DNA from: Arthrobotrys musiformis | Taxonomy: Eukaryota > Ascomycota > Orbiliomycetes > Orbiliales > Orbiliaceae | Assembly (NCBI GenBank): GCA_036971715.1 | Contig: JAVHJL010000007.1 | Coordinates: forward strand, 1,302,001 to 1,366,000 | DNA: 64,000 bases | Direction: 5' to 3' | Part shown: positions 49,440-59,345 of the stretch, one piece after another | How positions within the stretch are numbered: position 1 is the stretch's first letter | Layout of the letters: each line of letters opens with the position of its first letter | The notes under the pieces: generated by a model | What the model was told of the DNA's origin: nothing | Seen by the model: only the letters and a program-made list of their open reading frames with translations | Database searches by the model: none | Made by a program: the position numbers and the translations under genes

Positions 49440-49559
49440 ATGAAACTATGTTTCGGGCTCAGCCTCTTGTACCAATTATCACTTAGAGCTGTTCAAATAA
49501 ATGCCGTAGGAGGTTTAGATATTAACTATGATTCACAGCATGGTGGCTCACTGTTATAA
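49440..49559 (+). CDS. Candidate small secreted peptide (39 aa)
   Basis: An ATG-initiated frame of 39 codons starts with a hydrophobic leader (MKLCFGLSLLYQLSLRAVQ) and ends IDNY-like, rich in Gly, Asp and Ser. A TATATAAAA box at about 49371-49379 lies 60 bp upstream of the ATG, the spacing seen for the other secreted genes of this island. It may be only a first exon, or chance. No family recognised. Confidence 0.25.
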   Translation: MKLCFGLSLLYQLSLRAVQINAVGGLDINYDSQHGGSLL

Positions 49560-49766
49560 TACGTGTCTCGCAAAGATAAAAAATAGTCTATTTCCTAATT
49601 ACCGAGTTCGTGTGAGTATAGCTACTATTACATCACCCCTGATAGTGAAATTAATCTTCTAATAACATAAGAAGGGAAATTGGCATTATTCGGCCTCCAA
49701 AACTTTAAATTTTAAATGTACATGAGTATATTCTGATACGCGCCGGCTACAGCTGAAATATTTCTT

Positions 49767-50798
49767 CTATTTAGCTGGTTTGGCGGGAGGGGCGAGTCCG
49801 CTGTCATTAGAAGAGGACGGGCCTGTGTTGCCAGGATATGCTGTATTAGGGTAGCCTGGGTTAGGATAAGCGGTGTTAGGATAGGCGTTATTTGTATTGG
49901 CGTTGTTTGGATAGACGTTGTTTGGATAGGCACCGTTATTATTCGGATATGCGCCGACACTGTTATAATAAGAACCTCCAGGCAATTGACGCTTCTGCTT
50001 AGAGGGCTTAGCAGGGGGCGCGAGCCCGCTATCTCCGGGGGAAGAGGGAGCACTGTTGCCAGGGTAGCCGGCGTTGGGGTAGCCGGCGTTTGGATAGGCG
50101 TTATTTGGATAGGCGCTGTTTGGTTGAGCGCTGTTGGGATAGGCGCTGTTCGGAACTGGGTTCGAGGCTGTACCCGGATATGCGCCGTTGGTGCTGGGAT
50201 AGCCGTTGTTGGGATAACCATACTGACGTTTTTGCTTAGAGGGCTTAGCAGGTGGCGCGAGCCCACTGTCACCAGGAACGCTGTTGCCATTGGGGTATCC
50301 GCTACCCGGGTAAGCAGCATTGGGGTATGCGGTATTGCCGTTTGGATTGGTATTATAGCCATTAGGGTAGGCGCTGTTGGGATAAGCACCATTGTTATTC
50401 GGGTATGCGCTATTAGGATAAGGGTTATTGTAATAACCATTAGGCAATTGGCGCTTTTGCTTTGACGGCTTAGCAGGAGGTGCAAGTCCACTGTCACCAG
50501 GAACGCTGTTCCCGTTAGGGTAAGCCCCATTGCCATTTGGATATGCGCTGTTCGGATAGGCGCTATTGCTGTTGGGGTAGCCGGCATTTGGGTAGGCACC
50601 ATTACTATTGGGGTAGACGCTATTTGGATATACGGCCCCGCTGTTGGGATAAGCGTTATTAGGATATACGCTATTAGCAGGATAACCGCTGCTAGGTATT
50701 TGGCGCTTTTCCTTAACTAGCTGACTGCCAACATCAACAGGAAGAGCTGAAGTGGTAGCAGCGAGGATGAGGGCGGCGATAGTGGCGTCAAACTTCAT
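49767..50798 (-). CDS. Secreted KEX2-processed repeat precursor (KEP-type), Tyr-Pro-Asn rich
   Basis: An intronless 343-aa protein. A signal peptide (MKFDATIAALILAATTSALP) and short propeptide end in KEKR at 29-32. Further KQKR sites at 113-116, 188-191 and 267-270 divide the rest into four units of 84, 75, 79 and 73 residues. Each unit begins with Gln (QIPSS, QLPNG, QYGYP, QLPGG), which could become pyroglutamate. Each continues with many AYPN/VYPN/GYPN motifs and ends in the near-constant DSGLAPPAKPSKQKR (the last ends APPAKPAK). Regular Lys-Arg sites followed by similar units define fungal KEX2-processed repeat proteins, which include repellent-type surface peptides, pheromone precursors and RiPP precursors. 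No UstY-like modifying gene is in this window. A TATATAA box on the minus strand lies at 50855-50862. Confidence 0.85.
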   Translation of the reverse strand: MKFDATIAALILAATTSALPVDVGSQLVKEKRQIPSSGYPANSVYPNNAYPNSGAVYPNSVYPNSNGAYPNAGYPNSNSAYPNSAYPNGNGAYPNGNSVPGDSGLAPPAKPSKQKRQLPNGYYNNPYPNSAYPNNNGAYPNSAYPNGYNTNPNGNTAYPNAAYPGSGYPNGNSVPGDSGLAPPAKPSKQKRQYGYPNNGYPSTNGAYPGTASNPVPNSAYPNSAQPNSAYPNNAYPNAGYPNAGYPGNSAPSSPGDSGLAPPAKPSKQKRQLPGGSYYNSVGAYPNNNGAYPNNVYPNNANTNNAYPNTAYPNPGYPNTAYPGNTGPSSSNDSGLAPPAKPAK

Positions 50799-51962
50799 TT
50801 TGAATATTTAGGTATGGAGTATAAAATGGTGCTCTGAAGAAGTTATGTAAATTTATTATATAGGACCGGCCTATTGTAGTTCGATTAGAGTATGAATTTA
50901 ATTTGCTGCCTGCCAGCGGCGCGAAGAAGTTTGAATGCTTGGAAGTTGTGGAGTTGTTGTTGATATGATGTAGAATTCAAGAAGGGAATTAAAGTTCGAT
51001 TATATAGCAAATTCGCCGTTAATATCCATTCCAACTACGACTTTGCGTATTTAGTTCTAATCCTAAAGTCGAGTATACTGACATATCGGGGAATCTTGCT
51101 GTGGCATACCTGCTTGGAAGCTTGGTCAAGTTGAGGGGTCTGGCGACGAGACATGCATATGTCGACAAAGCTTGGTGTGTGGTATACCAATCCTGTGTTG
51201 TGTTGCTAGACATTCCAACACACCTACGACGAATTGGGTAGGTGGTCTTCGGGCCGGATCTGTTACACAGTGCCACCTTCGCTATAGTCTCGGCATGCGC
51301 ATATGCTGGCACGACCTCCTTGAATCCAGCGGAACAGAATTCAGCTAAATTTAGTTTACACAGTAATGACGCATGATGCAGCGTTGTATCAGACAACCTT
51401 ATTCTCGATCAATGGATCAAATATTCAACTTTTAAGCTTCTGCTCACGACGATTGACTGACAAGTAGTCTAATGTTGACTCTAGTTCTAGTTCTGTTTTC
51501 GAGGAGTGCAGCCATGTCGCGAGATTGTAAGAAACCTTCGAGTTCCAGAATGTATAGGGTCGATACCTAGGGCCATTCTATTCGAAATACTTGGAACGTA
51601 TGCTGCACTTAATATTGGTCGAGATCCTGGAAATACTTTCGCGTAAAACAGCTGTGTCTTTCTTCGACGCTGGATCTAAATCCGCCAAAGAGGATTTATA
51701 GGGCTCAGTCGAGGGTTTGTGAGGCGATAAGTATATTATATATGCGGCCTCATAACCCCCCTGTCTTTTGTCGTCTGATCCATTTCTTATTTTTCGATTT
51801 TATACCGAAGGTTCCTTCACAAACGCATCCTACGTGAAATACCTGGTGCTAGAGCGCTTATCCCCCATATTCTCTCCTCCGACACAAAATCCATCATATT
51901 CAACATTACCAACTCTTAAAAATAAATTGCCTTCTTTAACAAATTTGCCCAACCTTTTGAAA
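50799..51962. promoter_or_regulatory. Divergent intergenic region between the KEX2-type precursor and the LPMO gene
   Basis: No supported gene. TATA boxes occur for both flanking genes: about 50855-50862 on the minus strand, and TATATTATATATG near 51731-51743 on the plus strand. A 125-codon minus-strand frame at 51019-51396 starts with TTG and has no domain. Confidence 0.45.
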
Positions 51963-53048
51963 ATGAAGCTTGCGTCCTTAGTGGCCCTACTTCTTTCCGC
52001 CGCAACAACAGTATCAGCGCATGCGTATATTAAGGAGTTTATCATCGATGGTCAATCATACCCGGGGTTTGACCCATTCGAGCCCCCGCAACCGGGAATA
52101 GTAGACCAGTATTGGGATACCAACTTCAGAAATAAAAAGAATACCGATGCCTATGTACCACCTGGGAGCGGGGATGAAATTGTTTGCAGAAAAAACGCCC
52201 AGCCGGTCCCGACCGTTGCTATGGCGCGGGCAGGTGCATACATAACATTTCGCTGGACTAGGTGGCAGACCAACCATATTGGCCCAATTCTGACTTACCT
52301 GGCTGACTGCAATGGTAATTGCGCAATGGCGATCGGCTCTCAATTATCATGGTTCAAAATAGATGAGGCCGGATATAACGGCAGACTCTGGGCGACCGAA
52401 GTTCTACAAAAGCAAGGGAAAACCTATACTATCCAGCTACCCAAGACCCTCAAAGATGGACAATATCTCCTCCGCCACGAAATGGTCGCATTCAAGAACA
52501 GTTTTAAAGATCAAGCTCTCCCGGTTACCCAGCTTTATCCGACTTGTGCAAATATACAGATAATCAATGGCAGCGGCCAAGTTACACCTCAGGCTGTTCC
52601 GCTACAGGGCTATTATCAAGAAGGCGCTCCCGGCCTCCCAGTTGTCGATATACAACGTGGATTGAAGTACCCTTTCCCTGGACCACCTCTGACTCCAGGA
52701 CTTGGTAATACACCCAGTGAACAACTCAATCCGGGTGTGAACAAGAACCCAGCGTATGATCCTTTTCAAGAAAAACTCAATGAGCCCACCGACGACAATG
52801 GCACAGTTCCGAATTTCCACCTCGATTGGTTCGCAAGGAATGGTGTAGCGCCTCCAAATATCCAGCCAAATCAGAAAAGGTCAAACAATCAATCTTCGGG
52901 TGTTCAAAACTTGGACCACGAACCATCAAGTGGCCGGCTAACACAGAGTCGGCATGTACAAAATGAACAAAGACGATCGTACTCACAAGATCCTCACCGA
53001 TCCCCGGGAGGGCATCGATTTAGACGAAGGTGGAGCCAAACAAGATGA
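51963..53048 (+). CDS. AA9 lytic polysaccharide monooxygenase (GH61-type)
   Basis: An intronless 361-aa protein starting at ATG 51963; an upstream extension of the frame has no support. The signal peptide (MKLASLVALLLSAATTVSA) is cleaved before HAYIKEF, which exposes the N-terminal His of the copper histidine brace. The second brace His is in TNHIGPILTYLADC, and the axial Tyr and Cys lie in QLYPTCANIQI. WFKIDEAGY, GRLWATEVL and DGQYLLRHEMVAF are further AA9 landmarks. The enzyme would cleave cellulose or related beta-glucans oxidatively outside the cell. The catalytic domain ends near residue 215. The remaining 145 residues are low complexity, Pro/Asn-rich, then basic (RRSYSQDPHRSPGGHRFRRR). 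There is no CBM1. Confidence 0.88.
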   Translation: MKLASLVALLLSAATTVSAHAYIKEFIIDGQSYPGFDPFEPPQPGIVDQYWDTNFRNKKNTDAYVPPGSGDEIVCRKNAQPVPTVAMARAGAYITFRWTRWQTNHIGPILTYLADCNGNCAMAIGSQLSWFKIDEAGYNGRLWATEVLQKQGKTYTIQLPKTLKDGQYLLRHEMVAFKNSFKDQALPVTQLYPTCANIQIINGSGQVTPQAVPLQGYYQEGAPGLPVVDIQRGLKYPFPGPPLTPGLGNTPSEQLNPGVNKNPAYDPFQEKLNEPTDDNGTVPNFHLDWFARNGVAPPNIQPNQKRSNNQSSGVQNLDHEPSSGRLTQSRHVQNEQRRSYSQDPHRSPGGHRFRRRWSQTR

Positions 53049-53970
53049 CGTTATCTCAAACAGAACGTGCTTCTTTTTTTTGGGAGATGTGTGATATTTG
53101 TCATCTTTATTGTTTTAATTTATTGGAGTACGGCGCCTATGTGCATATTGTAATTATGAAATTTTGTCTCTTAAACCAGCTATATTTTTTACCAATACAA
53201 CCATTTTGCCCCTGTTATTCCTGCTACATTATCTCGTAAGTACAAGTGAGAGTTGAAAATGTTGAGCTTTTGCTCGGTATGGTTAGGACACTATTCGACA
53301 GTATCAACACTAGAACAGTGTGTTGTCGCTGTTCGACGGAGTCTGGGCGCGTGTTGTGTATTTTTGTCCTACCGGGACCCATGGTGTCTTACAGTCTCGG
53401 AACTAGAAAGCGGTGTCGCACACCCGTGTTTTAAGAAGTATTGTCACAGAGCGAAGTTTCGGCCATATGCATATGACAGTCGAGACATCTAAGACAATTA
53501 TCCTTAGCTAGTCTCGGTCCCGTTCTCACTCCGGGGCAAGAACCCGTATATCGGAGAACTTTGGGCAGAAACACTGACTTCAAGCTAATACGACACCCGA
53601 CCTTTATGTAACAGTAGCTTGATACGTTTAGTGAAGCATCCCGACATCAAATAGCAACGTGCTTGCTAGGCCAATGGGTTATGAAATCAATACAAGGAGT
53701 ATACGAACAAATTAGGTACATAAATTGAATATTAGCCGACATCAACTCCACCTACTTTTCTTCCATACCCATAAAACTTTGATTATTACCCGACGCAACT
53801 CCTGGCTCCTTTGCGCCGCTGGCTGGCCGCAACATCCATATCAAAAAAAGCCTCTTTATATATAATTTATAATCCTTTCAAAAGCTAGAATTGCTTCCGC
53901 ATAAAATACTCGGACCCTCAAGTCTCCTTTCTTAATCGACTGATTGATATATGCCAGTTGGTTATTATCA
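53049..53970. other. Intergenic region and promoter of the next secreted gene
   Basis: No supported gene. TATATATAATTTATAAT at 53856-53872 is about 100 bp before the next start codon. Confidence 0.5.
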
Positions 53971-54564
53971 ATGAAGATAAACGTCTTCATCGTCTCTCTC
54001 ATCCTAGCTGCTACTTCTTCGGCTATCCCTCTCAACATAAAACATGGAGACCCTTCTGCGCCAATCCTTGGCCACAATATTGCTCGTAGGCAGGGCTATA
54101 ATAAAGTAGATTTTATACTCGGCAAAGTTTCAGATCTTGTTGGGATTTTCGCGGGTGGGCCGGACGCGGCCAACAGCAAGCCTATGCAAGCGTTCAACCA
54201 ATTGCTAAGCGTCATTGGCAGCTTTATACCTTCTAAGGATCCGAATGGGTCTAACGGGCCGGTCGGTAATCTTCCTAATGGACCAGTCGGAAATTTCCCT
54301 AACGGGCCAGTTGGAAATCTTCCTAACGGCCCAGTGGGCAATATTCCTAATGGCCAGTTCCCTAACGGGCAACTTCCCAACGGACCGGTTGGAAATCTTC
54401 CCAATGGTCAGTTTCCTAGCGGTCCAGTTGGCAACATCCCTACTGGACAAATTCCTAACGGGCAAATTCCTAACGGTCCAATTGGCAATCTGCCTACTGG
54501 ACTGGTTGGCAATGTTCCTACGGGGCCAGTTGGTGCTATTCCAGCCGGCCCAAATGGACAGTGA
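53971..54564 (+). CDS. Secreted Gly/Pro/Asn repeat protein with an RR processing site
   Basis: An intronless 197-aa protein starting at ATG 53971; an earlier in-frame start would precede the signal peptide. The signal peptide MKINVFIVSLILAATSSAIP is strikingly like that of the KEX2-type precursor 3.2 kb away (LILAATxSAxP in both). A short propeptide ends IARR at 37-40, followed by Gln as in the other gene. Residues 41-90 form a hydrophobic amphipathic segment (VDFILGKVSDLVGIF, AFNQLLSVIGSFI). Residues 91-197 are about twelve repeats of NGPVGN(L/F/I)P and shorter NGQ(F/L/I)P units. The repeats and lack of cysteines suggest a cell-wall or surface structural peptide. No known family recognised. 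Confidence 0.75.
   Translation: MKINVFIVSLILAATSSAIPLNIKHGDPSAPILGHNIARRQGYNKVDFILGKVSDLVGIFAGGPDAANSKPMQAFNQLLSVIGSFIPSKDPNGSNGPVGNLPNGPVGNFPNGPVGNLPNGPVGNIPNGQFPNGQLPNGPVGNLPNGQFPSGPVGNIPTGQIPNGQIPNGPIGNLPTGLVGNVPTGPVGAIPAGPNGQ
54253..54545 (+). repeat. 24-bp coding tandem repeat (NGPVGNLP units)
   Basis: Degenerate 24-bp units with 12- to 15-bp partial units, in frame throughout. Variation is mostly at third codon positions. Confidence 0.8.
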
Positions 54565-56482
54565 ATTCACCTTTTATACTTCGAGTACTCATATCCCATT
54601 GCCCAATGTATACCACGGCATAGAGTAAATAGAATACATAAATATTAATACCACACTTTTATAACAAAGGTTATTGATACTAAGGTGCTTCGAGTGGTTG
54701 TATCTAGCGAAGGCGCTATCCTTACCCTTGTTGAATACCTTATTTACCTTATGATGTCGGTACGAAGCAAGGATAATAGTTAGTCGAAAACCATTTAAAT
54801 ATGCCTCAATTATCTGTGAGCATCTTGCGATACGTCAACTTCGCACCTAAACCTAAAGCCCTAAAACACAGCCTTGTACATCTAGCTGAACTTAAACCAC
54901 GAGCCAGTATGTATAATTTAGTCCAGCAGTGCATTGCTAGTGAAATCTGTGGACGCAGCTTAGGTTAAGTGATGCTGTAACCTACTTACTCTTTTCAGCT
55001 AGCAGTATTTAGGGCTGGCTTCGGAATCGGTGGCTCGATCCGATGTTTGATTGTGGAGAGTCTATATCGATTCTACCACTTCTATTTGACGCCCTACGAG
55101 TGTTGCTTTTGCCTTTTCTTCCACCACCACATATTAATACTTTCAAAACAGGTTGCGCCATCAACCAAGTTAGTATTATTGGTCTCTAGACTACGACAGC
55201 GCCAGCCCAGATATTACCCCACACCGTTTTTCGACGCCTATAATTTTATAAGACTGAAGATCGGAGGAGCGAGCTGCGTGCAAAACTTAGCTGTAATATG
55301 AACCTGTCCCATAAAGATTGGTAATAGTTAGAGCTGATAATATAAGGGATGGGATCAGATTGCCCTAACAGGACCAGTTTAAACGTTTGTCCCGCTTCTT
55401 AATGTTCCAAAGAGTTCAAAAGGGCGAACCTAGTGGTGTAGCTTGTCAGTTTTCAAACAGTTGATTCTTTCTTCATGAGGGCGGGTGAGTGGTCAGCGCA
55501 GCCACCTAGCAAGGATGGGGCTTTGTTGTATGAGTTTGTTTATACAGGACTGGTCTAGCTGGAGTATTTCTCTCGCGATCTCGTCCCGACCCACTCGCAA
55601 CTTGTATGATATCGATATCATACGATACATATAATTCGGATGAGTCTTCAAGCCCTCCACGGTGGCCTCGGCCCGAGATACAAGTCGAGCCTAGAGACAA
55701 CCGCATTGTCGATTGCGAAACCTGCTAATAGGCAGCTAAACGAAAAAGCCAAATAAATAATCAAGGAAAATACCTAGAGGTTTGCATTTGTCTCGTAAAC
55801 TAGAGGTGGCCAAAGGTTTGGACGTAGCCGCAGGCAAGCGGTCAGTAATTTATGGGGGAAGCACCTCAAGAGAAGCCAATATAATGTTACCACTTTATCT
55901 TTAGCCATTACCCGCGTGAACTCCAGTCACTCTCTAGTTTACAAGAACATATTCCCCTTACAGAATTTTATCTAATGCGCCCACAGACAGCCTCAGTGGT
56001 GAACTTATACAGCTCCACCGGCACTTCTAGGGTCCAACAGTATTCTAAAACTGAGCTGTTATATCACGAATTTTTGTACGACGAGGCACCGTTCCTCGAA
56101 AGGCGGTCCCGCATCTAGAAATCTGTTGAGTCGTGAGCAAAATGTGCCTAGCAGATACGCAGGTCATATCAGGTTGAGCCTTCCCGATATATATGCTAAG
56201 TTGGTCGGCCGAGAATACATGTTAGAGTCGGTATATAGACTGCGTAATGTCATATAATCGATCGGCATGGACTCCGCTACTGGGATCCCGTTATTTTACA
56301 GAACAATGCTTAAAATTGGTGGTTGGTCATACTAGTATGCACTAAATAATCTCTTATGCACTCTGAAAAGTAGAGGCAGCAAGATATGATATTTTTTGTG
56401 ATTGTTTAGGTGCTCTCTTAAATACTTTAAATACACTCCTACATGTCTATGCTGCGACGTGAGTCTAGTTTTCGGAATATAT
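54565..56482. other. Intergenic region, no supported gene
   Basis: AT-rich. One stretch at 55534-55553 (GTTTGTTTATACAGGACTGG) closely matches part of the degenerate repeat at 63050. Confidence 0.45.
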
Positions 56483-57004
56483 CTATCCCTTCCAGGGGAA
56501 ATTTTCCAAGGTAGACATGCCAAACCGATGAAACACCTCAGGGATCTGGCTCAAATCCATCGACCTCCTATACAATCTCGGGTCTCCTTTCAAGCCGCTA
56601 GGCCACTCGTAGACTTTGAAACAATGTTGCTTGATACCTTCGTGTTTGTATTCGTCGACCTGCAACACGAGCAAATCCACCTCTTCTGGTAGCTGGAGGG
56701 GTCTGTATTCCACCGGCTGCGCGCCCCCCCCATCGCCTCCAACCATAGCGACAACATTGAAATGTCCATTCTCATTGGAGAGTTGCATAGGGTCCCAGTC
56801 TTCAATCTGGAGGCCAAGGTAGCCTTTACCCTTAGCTGGAAGCTCCCAAGTCTCTGCATCTAAGCGAACTTCATTTCCAGGCACCGCGTAGTCGCTTCCG
56901 AAGTCGCCCACCTCCGGATGGATTTTAAACTTTTCGACCCCGTGCGCGTCATAGAACGTTACTGTGCAGGTCGTATTGTTGAAAACTTTGACTATGGAGG
57001 GCAT
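56483..57004 (-). CDS. Unrecognised 173-aa protein, paralogue of the gene at 62.2 kb
   Basis: A single minus-strand frame from ATG at 57004. The N-terminal half alternates hydrophobic and polar residues as a beta-sandwich would: MPSIVKVFNNTTCTVTFYD, FKIHPEVGDFGSDYAVPG, GYLGLQIEDW. It lacks a signal peptide and membrane helix. The start aligns with the protein at 62226-62696 (VKVFNNTTCTVTF with VQVLNNTSFTIKA; FGSDYAVP with YGADFQVP), and both then have an LP.....DLLVLQVD or LP.....INLWVEVD strand. The C-terminal 45 residues are unique to this copy. I do not recognise the family. A small cytosolic lectin-like or pore-former-like fold is possible but unsupported. Confidence 0.6.
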   Translation of the reverse strand: MPSIVKVFNNTTCTVTFYDAHGVEKFKIHPEVGDFGSDYAVPGNEVRLDAETWELPAKGKGYLGLQIEDWDPMQLSNENGHFNVVAMVGGDGGGAQPVEYRPLQLPEEVDLLVLQVDEYKHEGIKQHCFKVYEWPSGLKGDPRLYRRSMDLSQIPEVFHRFGMSTLENFPWKG

Positions 57005-58679
57005 TTTGTAAAAGTAGCTTGGCTTAGCTTCACCGTATTCCGGTAAACTCGCGTTTTGCGTGGCAGTTTTGGGAGAAAACTCTAGTTCGAGCTTCGGAGC
57101 TCGGGATTGTGTAAGGAAGGTTTACAATACTTGAGAATGCACTGTAATGGGGAGGATTAACGTTGTGTTTGGCTGTATTACAAAAAAGGATTGGATGCGA
57201 AGACTGTCTGTGGCTCTCACTTAAATAATCTAGATTTTCTGGAATTCGGACCCCCATACGCATAGCTTCACAGTTGGCTCGCCCGTGTCCTGACTTGTGC
57301 TATTACAAGCGCAGTAATACGTAATTCGTGTGTCGGTAACGATACCGCACGTTGGCAGAGCCTAAACCGGAATGATAGCCCCATCAATATTCCAGAGTAC
57401 GACGGACATATATGCCAACTGGCACGTCACCCATAACCTGGTGTCGAACCCGCTTTCTAAACCTGTTCACCGCTCGCTCAGTCACATCGCCTGAATCCCG
57501 TATATCCCTCAAGTTCTACGCGTATATACGTGGAACCCCACACCCCGCTGACCTACCGGCTCAAACATCCCGTTTAACTTTGTTAAGTTTGTCACTGCTG
57601 GTCCCTTAAACCCTTCTACAGTATCCGTCCCCATTCTCGTACGATATAAGAAGGCTGTCTCTCCAAATCCCACGACATGCCCGCCGTCTCCACGAATAGA
57701 AACTCAGATAAAAATAGATTAAACCGTTGCGCATACAAATCTCGGATGGAAAATTCAATTCAAGAAAAGATCTGCAGTGCATAATTGAGGACCTTCCCTT
57801 TGTACTTTACTCCACTATGGCCATAAGATGATCGTAAGTCTGGGCTGCTCAAAGGCGGTGACCACAACCATCGACTTCCTCCACCCGTTTGCGTGGTAAA
57901 CCTATACGATGTTAGAACCCTAGACCTATAGGCCAAGATCATAAGATGAATTGGGACCACTTTCAAGCGATTAATTTCTCGTCTTTTTGTAGATATTTTC
58001 AGTCACGTAACTACTTTAGGCCTACAAACTAGATTTTGGCACAGGTTCTGCCCTACCTGCCTACCTACCTGCCTGCCTACCAGCCTGCCTACTTGCCTGC
58101 CTACTTATCTGCTTGCCTGCCTGCCTGTCTGCATATGTTCCGGCGCAGTTCCGGCGCAGGTTTTGCCTTACCCGCCGACCTACCTACCTACCTACTTACC
58201 TACTTGCTTACCTATCTGCCTACTTACTTGCCTGCCTACCTACCTACCTACCTGCCTGCCTATTTACCTGCCTCCTTCTTCCAGACACCCCAGATATGCA
58301 TGCCACATAAAAAATAAAGTGCGACAAACGTAACACTACTACCTGTTTGGCGTACTAAGACTAGACTCGGGATGTTGACATCGAAAGAACATAGAGCTCC
58401 TAGGCTATCCGTATTGTTCCGTGCGGGCGCGCTAACGGCTACGCGGTCACCCGAGCGCCAGTTGCAACCTTTATCGGGAGTCCACTATAGCTAATCTTGG
58501 TAAGATTTCCCCAAGTTTGCACTCATTTAATCGTAAAAAATTGTGGATTCTTAAAGTAAACGGAATTTAAACATAACTTACCAGACGTCGCAAACTCTCG
58601 CACTAGAACTTATAAGAGGAATTTTAAATACAAAGTACCCCCTGCGGGATAACGAATTTGGTGCTCGTGATACATTCAG
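57005..58679. other. Intergenic region with a tetranucleotide satellite
   Basis: No supported gene. It contains the CCTA/CCTG array at 58051-58273. Confidence 0.5.
58051..58273. repeat. (CCTA/CCTG)n tetranucleotide satellite
   Basis: Two blocks of CCTA, CCTG and CTTG units (58051-58131 and 58170-58273) are separated by a short unit with two CGGCGCAG copies. The open frames through it are a by-product of the repeat. Confidence 0.9.
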
Positions 58680-59219
58680 TTAGGTTTCGTCCTCCCAAAA
58701 GTTGTGCCGCCACCCGGCTGTCTCCCCAGAGTTCAAGGCTCTACGGTGTCTTACCCATTCATTTGGGGTTCTGGTAAAATCATCGCCCGGCTGAAGTTCA
58801 ACCAGCTTGTCAGTTTGGAAGACCTTGAGATCTTCGGCACTTCTAAAAATCACGGCGTGCATTGGATATCCTGCGGACGCGATTTCGTGCACCATCTCAA
58901 ATCCCATATCCAATACTTTCCATATCATATTCTTCGCCATCTTCTTTGGCCACGCCGCTACTAGCCACCATTTCACAACAGCCTTAGTCAAATCCCCGCC
59001 ACCGTGTACGAACCCATTAATAAGGCCCTCGATTTCCCCAGCATACAACTGAGGGAGAGGCGAGTATTCAATACGTGAATTATTTAAGCAGACAACGAAT
59101 ATAGTATTATCAGATGTAATATGGTAGTCCTTGATAGGTTCATTGAACAGCACTCTGGGCAAGATTGAAGTGTGTTTGTGGCTGTACCTTACCCCCCAAT
59201 TATAAATTATCTCATTCAT
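58680..59219 (-). CDS. Unrecognised 179-aa protein
   Basis: A single minus-strand frame from ATG at 59219. No signal peptide. The middle part has a Gly-rich turn (GFVHGGGDLTKA) and a helical segment with several Trp and Met (VKWWLVAAWPKKMAKNMIWK, then GFEMVHEIAS). The end is polar, with TPNEWVRHRRALNSGETAGW. No family recognised. It lies in a row of four minus-strand genes and shares no visible similarity with its neighbours. The composition looks coding, but it could be a partial gene. Confidence 0.5.
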   Translation of the reverse strand: MNEIIYNWGVRYSHKHTSILPRVLFNEPIKDYHITSDNTIFVVCLNNSRIEYSPLPQLYAGEIEGLINGFVHGGGDLTKAVVKWWLVAAWPKKMAKNMIWKVLDMGFEMVHEIASAGYPMHAVIFRSAEDLKVFQTDKLVELQPGDDFTRTPNEWVRHRRALNSGETAGWRHNFWEDET

Positions 59220-59345
59220 GCACCCAAATGAACATACAAAAATGCTGCTTTGAAGCCAATATAGTATATTATTATAAACCTAAAAATTCGAAAGTTTTTC
59301 TGTTATATTTTCTGGCTTAAAACTATAAAAGTGATTTGTTTTCCA

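Noticed and set aside
49712..50602. 296-codon frame antisense phase and a 159-codon plus-strand frame within the KEX2-type precursor
   Set aside because: They are shadows of the repeat codons. Only the 49767-50798 frame has a signal peptide and regular processing sites.
54096..54628. Three long frames on both strands within the NGPVGNLP repeat gene
   Set aside because: Repeat-driven shadows; only the 53971 frame has a signal peptide.
58051..58273. CRISPR-like array
   Set aside because: Repeats are uninterrupted tetranucleotides without spacers, in a eukaryotic genome.
58036..58317. Tyr/Leu/Pro-rich frames across the CCTA/CCTG array
   Set aside because: Produced by the tetranucleotide repeat itself.
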